From Nigrospora sphaerica (Eukaryota; Ascomycota; Sordariomycetes; Amphisphaeriales; Apiosporaceae): a DNA stretch of 64,000 nucleotides. Shown here piece by piece: positions 9,214 through 19,579 of the stretch; position 1 is the stretch's first letter; the number at the start of each line of letters is the position of its first letter. A model generated the notes under the pieces. It worked only from the letters and a program-made list of their open reading frames with translations, ran no database searches and was not told where the DNA came from. The stretch covers positions 5,828,001 to 5,892,000 of the forward strand of contig JAGVVL010000002.1 in the NCBI GenBank assembly GCA_018287875.1, written 5' to 3'. Position numbers and translations under genes: made by a program.

Positions 9214-12200
9214 CGCGACATGACGAAGAGCGCCCAGTCGTCGGCGGCGGCCACAGCGAGGAAGAAGGGCGGACGGGCGGACATACTGCTGTGAGCTCGT
9301 TCCATCGTGGCGTTTTCCCTGCTGTATCGTTTGGGGAGAGGCCGTTAGTCTGGAGGGGGACTTTGCTGGCTACCGGAGCGCGAGGAGGGCGGCGGCGAGA
9401 GAGAAATGGTGACACGGCTACTTCAAGCAGACAGAACGAGGAAAGGCAAGCATGTGGAAGAATACACCTTTTTATTTTCCCAGAATGTATCCGAGGGAAA
9501 GAAGTTGTCGCCGTAGAGTAGGTATTCAGAGACGGCCGAGAGTCAGGCTGCACTTACATCCCCGTACTGTATGCATGCATTGCGGGGAAAGCCCCAACAA
9601 GGAATGACGTCCTTGGGTGTTTCCTTTGCAGCACTTTGAGCAGGAACGGGAAAAGCGGTTCCAATAGAAAGGACAGCCCGGCCGGGGCAGGTAAAAGCCA
9701 CACGCACACCATCCATCCCCGAGGCTGTGGTATGGGATGGATGGGGATGGGGGGATCCTTCCGGTGGGCGGTTCTTGGCCAGACCTACTTGACACACACA
9801 CACACATACAGACGCGCGCACACACGCATGCCCAGTCTGACCCAGCAAGGTAGTCTCCTCTCGCTAGGTAGCAACTGTGGCCGGACGCCTTACGCGACCC
9901 CTCGTGTTGAGCGTGTTCGGGTCAGCCCATGTCGTACACTGCTTGAGGGGGGGGGGCATCGCCACAGTTGGGTGATACCGGGCGAGTCTGGCACGGAGCC
10001 ACCATGGGCGCTGGTTGGGACACCCCGGCATGATGGTAAAGGAATGAAACGATATGCAGCCCGTCTCCATAGAGGTACGTATGCGTATTGGTGGGCAGCC
10101 AGCATGCCACCTTGTTGGAACAGGCCGCTTGGCTGACTGGCTGCTGTCTGGCTGTTGTCTGGCTGGCATGTTTTCCATGTTGGAAACCCATGGGTATTGT
10201 ATCCAGGTGCATGGAGCTGGCAAGGCTAGCGGGACCGAGGCCCCTAGAAATCCGATTCTCTTTTGCCCTATCTGTTGCCCGGAAGTGCTGGCGTGCGGAG
10301 GTTACGTCTATCCGTCGTCATCGGGGCATTGAAGGAGTGGCGCGAGACGGTACCTAAGGTGCACCTTAACAGTGGATATGGGGAAACATGTACCGCACAA
10401 AGCCCTATCTGTTGAGCTCCGAGCTGTTCTTGGGTGTGTCTTTTGCGGCGATCGAGATCAACGACCCTCATACTTTGCTGGCTGTAGACGACAAGCCACA
10501 TCACGAGGCCGGCCGCCGAGAAGTGGTACGTATACGATGATTGGCGACGACGACCTTCCCCGTTCCCTTACATGGGCATCCACGTTTTGTGCCAGGCCGA
10601 CGGGCCGGCCTAGCTGATTGGCTCCGCGGGCGAGAATCCGGCTGAGACAGTGCGGCTGTTCCACTTGACGTCTGCATGGATGTACCTGTGGATACGGGAT
10701 ACATAACCGCATACGCTACCAAGCCCGTAGCGACCCGCCGCAGCAAGTCTCAGGCCGCCAGGGGGCCTACCTGATTTCAAGAACATCTCGCAAAGGCTGA
10801 GACGGGAGAGACAAGTCCCACCCCCGTCATCGGGCCTGTACCCGGTCAATGATGCGTGCTTGGAGAATTTCCTCCGTGAAGCGGGGGGAGGGAGGGGGAA
10901 GGCACTCGTGATGCGCCGTACGTAGTACGTTCCCAACGCAGCCACCCGAGAAACATGCCCGCACCGGGCGGGGAGGAGACAAGTACAGAGGTAATCCTTC
11001 CAGGCCTCCCATCTTGCATGTAACCAACCCCCGCCGTGAGGGAAAAAGTAGCAGTCGAGCCACTCGATTGGCACCAGCTGCGCCAAGCACTCATAACGTC
11101 GATGCGAGTAACAGCCTTTCCCGATCTGGAAACCAATGCAGGGAGCCGTGGGTGAAGGGGGAGACAGCCTTCATCCTACATCGGTTGGCGATCCGGAAGG
11201 GCCACCGTTTGCTGGTGGGTTGCCGTGCAACGCGCCGGGCGCTTAAATACTTGATAGCATCGCATATCCCACCGACCCGTGCAGACGGGGGAGCTCCCAG
11301 GCTGCCAGTCCCCGTACGCCCGTGTTCGTAGGCACGTATTCCCTCACCGTACCGGCCAAATATCGTGAAAAGCAAAAATGTTGGGCGATGCGAAAGCGCC
11401 ACCCGCTTCGGCTGCCACTACGGCTACCGCGCGGATCGGGCCATGGAGGCGACCAGCCAACCGCACTTCGGTCCAGCCACCAACCTGTATCTCTGCTGAG
11501 AGCTAGAGGCTGCGGAAGGAGGGAGCGGATCAGCGCCGATAGGAGACCAAGATACTCGGAGGCCCTGCCTACTTTCCCGTGCCGCCATAGCCAGAGGTGC
11601 AGACTACGGGTTATCCGAATACGTTGGACCAGTCTGGCTTCCTCCGGAGGAGCGCTATACCTCGACCGGCCGGGGATCCTAGACTTCAGCTCCTCCTGCT
11701 GATCCTGGTGCCGCGGCCGACCGCTATATATATCGCGACTCGATTTTATCTTCCATATCAGCGCTGCTGTGAGCGGAACGCCTCTTGCTTCTCGAACCTC
11801 GGTTTTTCATGACCGCACAGGCGGGAACGAGTTGTCATACTGAATTCCAACGGCCGACCAGGGACGTCGCTTTCAGGAGCATTGGGCTTCCTGCGTGCTA
11901 TGTGAGAGCCGGATAGCGGCCGGCCGCATCCGGGTCTGCGTTGGATGGATTCTACTCTCGGGACTTGCCTATTGCTGCCTGACCGCTAGGTTCTGATCCC
12001 GCGTTAGCTTCAGAGACGTGAATGAATCCGGGCGGCGTCTTCGGCTAACACAACAAGCGCCGAGACGGCGAATGGACGCGAGAGTACGTTAGGACACACG
12101 GCAAGGGAATGTGCTTGGTTGTCTGGTAGTCAGCCATCTTGCGGCCTTACCGCGCTGCAGGTCACTTTCCGTCGCTTAATAGGTTTCCAGCGTCCCGCAA

Positions 12201-12738
12201 GCCTGGCCGGTCAAGACTCGGGCCACCTCGGAACATTTGAAGCAGATCGTCACGCATCTGTCTTTCCACCGAAGCCACGGCCTCTGCTTCTAGGTCCTCT
12301 GGGCTATACAATCCTCAAAAAAAAAAAGAAACAGGTGGGAATCATAGCAACGGTTGCGTGTGTATACTACTACAACCACCTCGGCCCACCCCGGCCGCGG
12401 GACCCTACCCCGGATGCCGGACACGGCCGCATAAACGCCCCGCTCAGGCCAGTTCTCAAAGTAGCCAAAAAGGGCAAAAACATACAACACCGAGGATTCC
12501 CAGGTCGTCACCGACCCTAGTACTAATTCGGCGCTTTCCAGCTTATCTATGGGAGAGCGGACGGGATCCCGAGTTTTCTGGAAGCTATGGTCGTATGTGC
12601 CAACTCTTTCAGTTACAATAGAATATATACTACCACGTACAACTTCAATCCCATCACCACAGGCGTCGTGAGGCGATAAGTCGCCACAGTGTTTCTTCGG
12701 AACTATGCAGGCAAGCTGCACTATTTGGTACTTGTTTA
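9214..12738. other. 3.5-kb gene-poor stretch
   Basis: I can support no gene on either strand. Frames are short and lack domains or convincing splice structure. It holds simple-sequence DNA (a CA repeat at 9792-9808, a G tract near 9950, a TGGCTG-rich imperfect repeat near 10131-10167 and an A tract at 12317-12328). It may contain promoter or non-coding RNA sequence. Confidence 0.4.
9792..9830. repeat. CA-type microsatellite followed by GC/CA alternation
   Basis: An alternating (AC)n run with one interruption passes into GCGCGCACACACGCA. It is simple sequence with no coding role. Confidence 0.8.
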
Positions 12739-13434
12739 TTAAGCGGGCTCACTGTCAAGTCTCGGCTCCGTGATGCCGTAGTCCTCCACGTTGCCCATGC
12801 CGGGCATGGCGTACACGGCGTTCTCGCCGCCAAAGGCCTTGAGGGCATAGATGCCCCGGTATTCGAGCCCCAGCCGGCGGCACGCCTTCTTGGAGTTTTC
12901 GTTTTCCCGCGCCGTGAAGCCAAAGACGCCGGCCAGTCCCAGCCCCTGGCCCTCGGGCACGGGGATGATCTCGTCGGCCTTGGCGGCCTCGGTGGCGGCG
13001 GCGGCGGCGGGCTCAGCCTTCGGGTCGGTGGCGTACTGGACCATCCGCTTGGCGGCCTCGGTGGCGTAGCCCTTGCCCGTGTGCTCGGGGAGCAGGGCGA
13101 AGCCGACGTCGGGGGCCGTGTAGTGGCCCCGCATCAGCGACACCATGCCGACGGGCGTCTCGCCCACCGGCAGGTCGCCCTCGGTCCCCGCCGCCGAGCG
13201 CAGGCTGATGAGGTACTGCCCGTGCCCGTTCTTCTCGAAGTTGCTCGCGATCCAGCCCTCGATATGCTTTTCGGCCTTCTCGTGGGTGTCGATGCCCGTC
13301 TTGCCGTTGTGTTTCAGGAAGAGGTCGCTGTTGTAGAGGTCGATCATGAACTGGCAGTCCCGCGGGGCCAAGATGCGCGAAATGTAGAGACGAGGAGTGA
13401 GGATAACCGAAGTTGGCGAAAGTTGTGAAGCCAT
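12739..13434 (-). CDS. GNAT-family N-acetyltransferase (RimJ/RimL type)
   Basis: This is a single-exon 231-residue protein of the GNAT superfamily, acetyltransf_3/RimJ-RimL type, which uses acetyl-CoA to acetylate an amine substrate. The start MASQLSPTSVILTPRLYISR shows the typical 'TPRLxLR' opening strand. Further on are the central DVGFALLPEHTGKGYATEAAK (acetyl-CoA-binding motif, Q/RxxGxG/A-like as HTGKGYA) and a C-terminal ARENENSKKACRRLGLEYRG segment, the characteristic 'N--S-rvleKlGF' equivalent. An Ala-rich acidic loop of about 40 residues interrupts the core before that motif. I chose the ATG at 13434. The open frame extends 29 codons further without a better start. Substrate is unknown; it may act on a small molecule or on protein N-termini. 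Confidence 0.82.
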   Translation of the reverse strand: MASQLSPTSVILTPRLYISRILAPRDCQFMIDLYNSDLFLKHNGKTGIDTHEKAEKHIEGWIASNFEKNGHGQYLISLRSAAGTEGDLPVGETPVGMVSLMRGHYTAPDVGFALLPEHTGKGYATEAAKRMVQYATDPKAEPAAAAATEAAKADEIIPVPEGQGLGLAGVFGFTARENENSKKACRRLGLEYRGIYALKAFGGENAVYAMPGMGNVEDYGITEPRLDSEPA

Positions 13435-14074
13435 GATGGATGGTGGATGGACCCAGCCGCTTGCCGTGTTTTCCAATGAATCTAAAATATCTTTGAATGG
13501 TCTTTGTTTTAGGAAAGACACGCCTGTATACAGGGAACTGATTGACTTCTTAGCATCAGAAGAATGATACCAGCGGTTGAAGCGTATACAGGCGCTATTT
13601 GAGCAATGGCTTCGCCGCTTCCTCGCATGCTCCCAGCAGATGAGTCACGGGGAACGAAGGATGAACTGCCTTGTCGGGCTAGCTCCTACGATACTCGCTG
13701 GTTCCGAATCAATTTTCCGTAAGACTCAGCCGCATTAGTCTTATCGCGTGCTCGACGAGTGAGCCTTCTTCTTTTGTTTGTAGAAAACAAACGAGGCCGG
13801 AAATCCGAATGTCGATGCCAGTGCTTCACCCGTTCTGATGCAGGCCGAACAAGGCGGAGAGCACAATTGATTCGCTCGGAGGCCGGAGGAGAGACGGTGC
13901 AGTCCAGCACCCCCGGCCTCAAACTAAGCATATGGTAGTACAGTCTACATCATCCGTCTTCTCTGGAAATCAGTACATACACCCCAACCGTGCATAAGCT
14001 TCGCATCAGTCATAGCATACATCGCTTCTTGGGAGCTGTCTGCATGGGATTCGAGATGACTCCCCAGCTCCGCT
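13435..14074. other. Intergenic between GNAT and SSU1 genes
   Basis: No gene is seen. It should contain the GNAT promoter (transcribed leftward) and the 3' UTR of SSU1. Confidence 0.45.
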
Positions 14075-15429
14075 TCAGCTCCGCTTCTGTATCGTTCCGA
14101 CGTCCTTCAAGCAGGGCGCCACAAAGATATCGCCCGACAGCGCCTGCTTGAGGGTGAGAGTTGCGACCATGATCCACAGTAAGAAGACACAGCCAGACAA
14201 CGCCTGGACACGTCGGATCAGTACAGCAGCTTCACGAGCGGGAAAACTGGCCAGTGACTAACCTCGGCCACCACGGAGAAGAACCGACTCGGGAACAACG
14301 AGCCCAGCTCTGCGGTGCAGGCGGCAAACACGCCGATGGGAAACGTGAAGCCCCACCAGCCCATGTTGAAAGGGAAGCTCTTTGTTGTCGCGATGCTGAT
14401 GACGGCGTACGCCAACCAGACCAGCCCGATCCCCCACATCATCAGGGAGAGCAAAAGGCCGGCGCCGTAGGCCACAGAGCCCAGGGTTGCGTAGCTGAGG
14501 CCGGGGAGAGCGTCGCGGTCGGGTAGCCGGGCTAGGACCTTGTGGGTGACCTGGCCGAGCTTAGCGATGCCGAAGCCGCCCTGGCCGAAGGGGCCGACGG
14601 GCAGGAAGACGGAGACGATGGCCTCGCGGGGCGGCAGGCTGTGCACGTTGAGCCGGACGATGTACATGGCCAGGATCATGGCGGAGAAGAACTGGCCGGC
14701 GCCCCAGGCGGCGTACGAGGCCGCGAGCGTAACAGCGGCGTGGCCGGGGTCGGGCAGCACGTCGGCAACGAGGGCCCCCGTGGCGGCGGCCACGACGCAG
14801 GGCACGATGGGGAGCAGCAGGACGGCCGTGGCCGAGGCGAGGGTGAGGCGGCCCGTCTGCGAGATGAGACAGGGCAGCGAGACGCAGCACAGGACGGCCA
14901 CGGCCAGGTCGAACCACCACAGGGCCCAGGCGGCGTGGGCCGCCCCGTCGCCCCACGCCGGCACGCAGACCAAGGTCATCATGTTGATGACGGTGGCGAG
15001 GGCCATGGGGAAGGTCCCGAGGAACAGGGACTGCGTGGGGTGCCGCACCATTAAGCCCCAGATCTGGGGGTAGAGCACGTAGCGGGCGGCCGACACCAGA
15101 GTGAAAGCCAGCAACAGGACGACGTTCAGGACGAAGAAGGCGACGGATACCCAATAAACCCAGCCTGCGCTGAACGGCAGGTTGTGCAGCAGGACCGAGA
15201 CGATGCCGGTGCCCATATTGACCGTGAACCAGCTGGGCGAGGGGAGGCGTTAGCAAGCAGGAAACGGCATTCCGGGCGTTTCCACGAACCGTCCAACTTA
15301 CGAGGGGGTGAAATTTCTCACGACACGACGCCAGCCGACCTCTTCTTTGCACGGCGTGGGCATGGCCGCTTCGTTGCTTTCGTCAGACGCATTGGACACG
15401 ACATCTTGGCCGAGGCCCGGGTCCGTCAT
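14075..15429 (-). CDS. SSU1: Sulfite efflux pump SSU1 (TDT family), 3 exons
   Basis: This is a 408-residue plasma-membrane exporter of the tellurite-resistance/dicarboxylate transporter (TDT) family, the SSU1 branch, which expels sulfite. Exons are 15429-15302, 15232-14263 and 14203-14075. Introns are 69 nt (GTAAGT, CTAAC, CCAG) and 59 nt (GTTAGT, CTGAT, CCAG). Both junctions rebuild family sequence: RNFTPSWFTVNMGTGIVS at the first, and a last helix followed by GDIFVAPCLKD at the second. About ten hydrophobic helices lie between, including FGQGGFGIAKLG and MGWWGFTFPIGVFA, both typical of SSU1. The N-terminal 40 residues are hydrophilic and cytosolic. It is divergent from cysteine dioxygenase (start 17392), the enzyme that feeds sulfite production. 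Without the last exon the protein would lack its final membrane span. Confidence 0.92.
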
Positions 15430-17391
15430 TGTCGTTTTGGGGGGATGGGGGGCCACCGATTGCAGTGAGTGAGCGGCTACGTCGTCTCGAATACATAGAG
15501 CCTTAAAGAGCTCTCCCGGTGGTTTCCCCTCAATGCCATGCTTGATAATTCGTATAACCGGTGCTGACTCAACCGGCCTCCGGTCGGCATTCGGAATCAG
15601 GCTTTGTTAGCCGGTGTTGATTCCGTCACCGTAAGCAATGGGCATGGATCCATAGCACCGAGGTTTGGAAATATGGAAACCAAGTACTCTGTATATGGGG
15701 AACCTCTGGATTTGTAAGTACAGATTGCGTGATGATACCAAGACGTCGTCTACTCTTGGGTGTCGCCGATACCGATGCGCGTGCAGTTTTGAAGGGCTCT
15801 CCGTAGGCATGGCCACAGGCATCCCGCGTTACGGGAATGACCTGGGTGCGCCCCACGGATAGTAGATGGATGGATGCTTCAATGGCACTACGAAGTACGT
15901 AAACAAGCACCCAATTGCCTCTCCAGCGTGCTTACATCTTACCTAAGGAGGTACCTCGTCGGAATGCGCTATAGTAGCATCGAACCGAGGTGGTGTCTTC
16001 ATTCGCCGTGAACTGGCTCGGATGCACCTCCATCTCTTCCAACGACATGAGACGAGGACCGTATGGATAACAGGCCGATGCACGGTCTAGGGGGGATGGC
16101 TTTGGCTAAAGAGCCCACCCGGGCAAGGGGCGCGTGTTACCGGAGCAGCCAACCAAAACGTTAGGTAAAGTACGACTTATCCATCCGGGCAGCCCCCCAA
16201 AGCTGTGGAGCGGCATGCGAAGCCGCTGCGAGGTTCTGAGCTAACAGGACTCAGGGACCAGCTCCTACTAATCCGTTTGTGGTGTGGGGTGGCCGACTAG
16301 TACGGAGCGCCGAAGCGGCCGAAAGGCAACTCAAAAGGTATAACCCTAGGGTCTCCCCTATTCCAGCAAGCCCGTGTTTTCACATTGTTGCATTGCGTCG
16401 CCCAGGAAAATAAGACGGTTGGTTTCCATGTCCTCTGCTCGTGGCGAATTGCACAGCCATTGGTACACGGCGTAGGGACGTCCGGAAAGAATTGAGCCAA
16501 TACCCAGGGATGGGCCTGTTCGTGCCGACTAGGAAGCCCTGCCAATCTAATCCCTTGCCCCACCGTAGCGCAGACAGACAGACGGTCTGCACAGGCTCGT
16601 GAGGGGGCCGTCAGACCGTCTTGCGCCCTCGGATGCTCCGGTAATAGCCGGTCGTACCTTGGTGCGCGCCATCTCCATAATTTTGCCGACAATGGTGCAG
16701 CCCGCCCGGCTCGGTTCGTACTGCCCTGGATCAGCTGATAAGGGACAGGAGGAAGTGCGCATGGCCTGCTACCTCGCCTCGGCCTGCGTTGGCTTGCGTA
16801 AGGCAGGTAGCAAGATACTGCAGGAGGCGAGGGCGGGCGGTTACCCATGGCTGTCGCCGCCCTCTCGGACTCTGTCGGTGTACTTGTCCAAGAGCAGCCG
16901 TCCGGACAAGGGAAGCCTTTCATCGCTTCCAACCAACAAAGTCTTCAGCCGGCCGTGCGATAACAACGCCCCTGGTTGTCGCCGGCCCAAGTGCGCGCAG
17001 CAAAACGCCGGCCAATCCCCGTCGAAGCCCTTGGCGCCCAAAGCACACGGCTATGGGCTCCTTGCGGGCCCAATGCCGCGGTACCCCTTCGTGCGAGAGC
17101 CGCCGGTCTCGGGCACATCCTGAGGGGATGTGTCGTCGTCGTCGTCCTCGCACAGTGGAAAGCGGAGTCGGTCAGAGCCAGCGCAATCCACGTGGTTCCC
17201 TGTTGCCCCTTCACCGTTTGTCGACTCCTGTCCCGTCCGCCGCCGCTGCATTGCCGTCTGTATCGTGCCGTCGCGTTCATCTGCTTTCGTCGGTTAATAA
17301 CCTCGTCCATCCGCCCGAATAGCAATACCCATCCTGTCGCCATTGCTCCCCGTACCCATCTCCATAGCCTCAAAGCCCATCTATACCAACC
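15430..17391. promoter_or_regulatory. Shared divergent promoter region of SSU1 and cysteine dioxygenase
   Basis: These 1.96 kb separate the start codons of SSU1 (leftward) and the dioxygenase (rightward) and contain no supported gene. A palindrome ATGGATCCAT lies at about 15644-15653. It resembles, but does not match, the CYS3/MetR sulfur site ATGRYRYCAT. The 250 bases before the dioxygenase ATG are pyrimidine-rich, as is common before fungal starts. Co-regulation is inferred from the layout only. Confidence 0.5.
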
Positions 17392-18186
17392 ATGGCTTGC
17401 TCCAATCCTGCCCTCTCGCCAGCAGCTAGCGACGACTTGTACTACCCGTCCAAGTCCAACGGCTTTGAGGATTTGGTCCAGTCGCTCAAGGACATTCTGG
17501 GCCCTTCGTCCGGATTGACCTCCGAGGACATCGACGTCGGTGACTTGATGAATGCCATGGACAAATATGTGTCCGACAGCTCCGAGTGGAGTCCGTATGC
17601 CATGGGCGACGCTTCGAGGGGCTATACCAGGAACCTCGTCGACGAAGGCAACGGCAAGAGCAACCTGGTAAGGACGCCTCGCGGTTCCATCGCGGTCCTC
17701 GGGACCCGTTTCCGATGCGGCTGGTGCTGACAAGACTTCTCTCGCCGTGGTAGCTCATCCTCGTATGGACGCCGGGCAAGGGCAGTCCGATCCACGACCA
17801 TGGCAACGCGCACTGCCTCATGAAGATCCTCCGCGGCACCTTGACCGAGACGAGATACGACTTCCCCGACGGCGACGAGAGCAAGCCCATGGCCATCAAG
17901 TCGCAGGCCGAACACAAGGAGAATGCCGTCGCCTACATGGCCGACGAATTGGGCGTCCACCGCGTGTCGAATGAAGGCAGCGACTTCGCCGTCTCACTTC
18001 ACTGTAGGGCCGACCCGTGATACCTGCTGCCTGCGTCGCGACCACTTGGCTGACCGGGGAACAGTATACACGCCACCCAACGTGGCCAGAGAGGGGTGTA
18101 ACATCTTCGACTTCAGGTCTGGCAAGAAAAGCCACGTCCCCAAGTGCGGATACTTTTCGCGGTATGGAGTGCGGGTAAAGGAGTAG
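17392..18186 (+). CDS. Cysteine dioxygenase, 3 exons
   Basis: This is a 215-residue cupin that oxidises L-cysteine to cysteine sulfinate with O2 and Fe(II), the committed step of cysteine breakdown. Exons are 17392-17667, 17754-18003 and 18065-18186; introns are GTAAGG...GGTAG (86 nt) and GTAGGG...ACAG (61 nt). The iron ligands H106 and H108 (SPIHDHGNAHC) and H161 (GVHRVSN) are present. C113 and Y177 (LHLYTPP) are also conserved; they correspond to the Cys-Tyr crosslink of mammalian enzymes (C93/Y157), with near-constant spacing. The C-terminal FDFRSGKKSHVPKCGYFSRYG is typical. The second intron splits a Leu codon just before Y177, so the model depends on it, and phase supports it. It is cytosolic, with no signal peptide. 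Its neighbour SSU1 exports sulfite derived from cysteine sulfinate. Confidence 0.95.
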
Positions 18187-19579
18187 AATTCCGGGGGTGG
18201 GTGTGTTCCGTGATTTCCTGGCGTTCTGGCTCTGGCGTATGGGGTTTCTCTCTTCGAGGTACTGGGTATCTGGCATGACTATGACGGCCCAGCACGACGA
18301 TGTAAGATGTCTTGGTCCTGGTGGTTCCGGGTTGGTTTTGGAAAGCGGTGGCATGGATGTAGCAAGCCATAATAGCAACAGCGTGCTGGTAGATAGTTTG
18401 TGAGTTGAATACACAACCGCTCCACGAACCTCAAGCAACATGTGCCGTTCGTCGTGGTCAGTGGCAAGGGCACAACCTGCGTGCAAGCTGACGAAACGAG
18501 AAGACCAAACAGGAGCAAGGCCAGCAGCACTCCGAAAGGATTCGTACGAGAAAAGACAGAGAGGTGGTGATTTGAAAGAAATGTCGCTATGGTCGACTGG
18601 AAGACGGAATGTAGGTGTGCCTGGTGGACAGCTGTGGACTCAAGGGGACTAGCTCGGATTGCGCCATCATTCTGTCCTCCCATTAGCTGCACCCGTGGCT
18701 CCACTACGCAATGGGAGAGATGGCGTGCTCCCGTACTAATTGAGGCAATGGGCTTTGCCAGGGATACCGTCTCAACCTTTCGTTCCCGCGTTGGGAACCT
18801 TGGCCAGCGAGTGCATAGCAGTATGCATTACGGGTATGATTGTAATTCACTATCCTCTGTTACCGGCTCGGACTGTCTCATATGCAGTTCAGTTACCGAC
18901 GTTCCGGCTCGCTTGTCCCCACTGCGCACCGCGCTGTAACTCGCAACGCCTGTTTCTGGACTCATTTGCTTCTCGAGCAGAGCCCTGCGAGACACCGCCC
19001 CGGGACTAGATGCCTCCAACCGTCCATCGACCGCCCGGCCTAATAATTCACATGGATGACACGTGATGCTGTGGTCCGTCCCGCCGGAGGATTCCAGAAC
19101 CGATATCCCGGCTGCAGGGTGGATCGAGTGGCACGCCGAGCAGTCTGCAACCCGTGCCGGCGAGAAAATGTATGGAGCCTTTCTTCCGGTATATAATGAA
19201 TGTCTCGCTTCGTACGGCATCTATCCAGAGAGCAGGGTTCTCACAACGGCTTTGCGCCGCGTGCCCCAGAAGAAAAGTGACCACAGCCAGTAGTTGGCTA
19301 GTCACCATGCCCTGTCCCTTTGCGTGCCATCCCAACATCGACCCTATATCTTATATCTTCATTACGTATAAATGCCCTTTATAGTCTATCATGCATGCAA
19401 GTGGTATCTCGATTCCTCACCTTCAGTCGCAACCATAACTCCGGTCCAGAGAGACAGGAAAATCATAAAGGACAAATCCATGACAGGGTCAGAACAAACC
19501 AGTATCCTGAAGTGGCAAAGACGCGGGTGAGATAACACCCCCAAGGAAACGCGCGCAGCGGGCGCAGAAACATAGCTCG
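18187..19579. other. Convergent intergenic region, no gene seen
   Basis: This lies between the 3' ends of cysteine dioxygenase (+) and the zinc-finger gene (-). Short frames on both strands have no domain or splicing support. Confidence 0.45.

Noticed and set aside
9214..12738. Possible small genes in the 3.5-kb gap
   Set aside because: Frames overlap on both strands, lack domains and show no phase-keeping introns.
14542..15073. Two overlapping plus-strand frames of 170-177 codons
   Set aside because: Antisense of the SSU1 membrane helices; no recognisable sequence.
15644..15653. ATGGATCCAT as a sulfur-regulator (CYS3/MetR) site before SSU1
   Set aside because: Position 5 breaks the ATGRYRYCAT consensus; one palindrome is not evidence.
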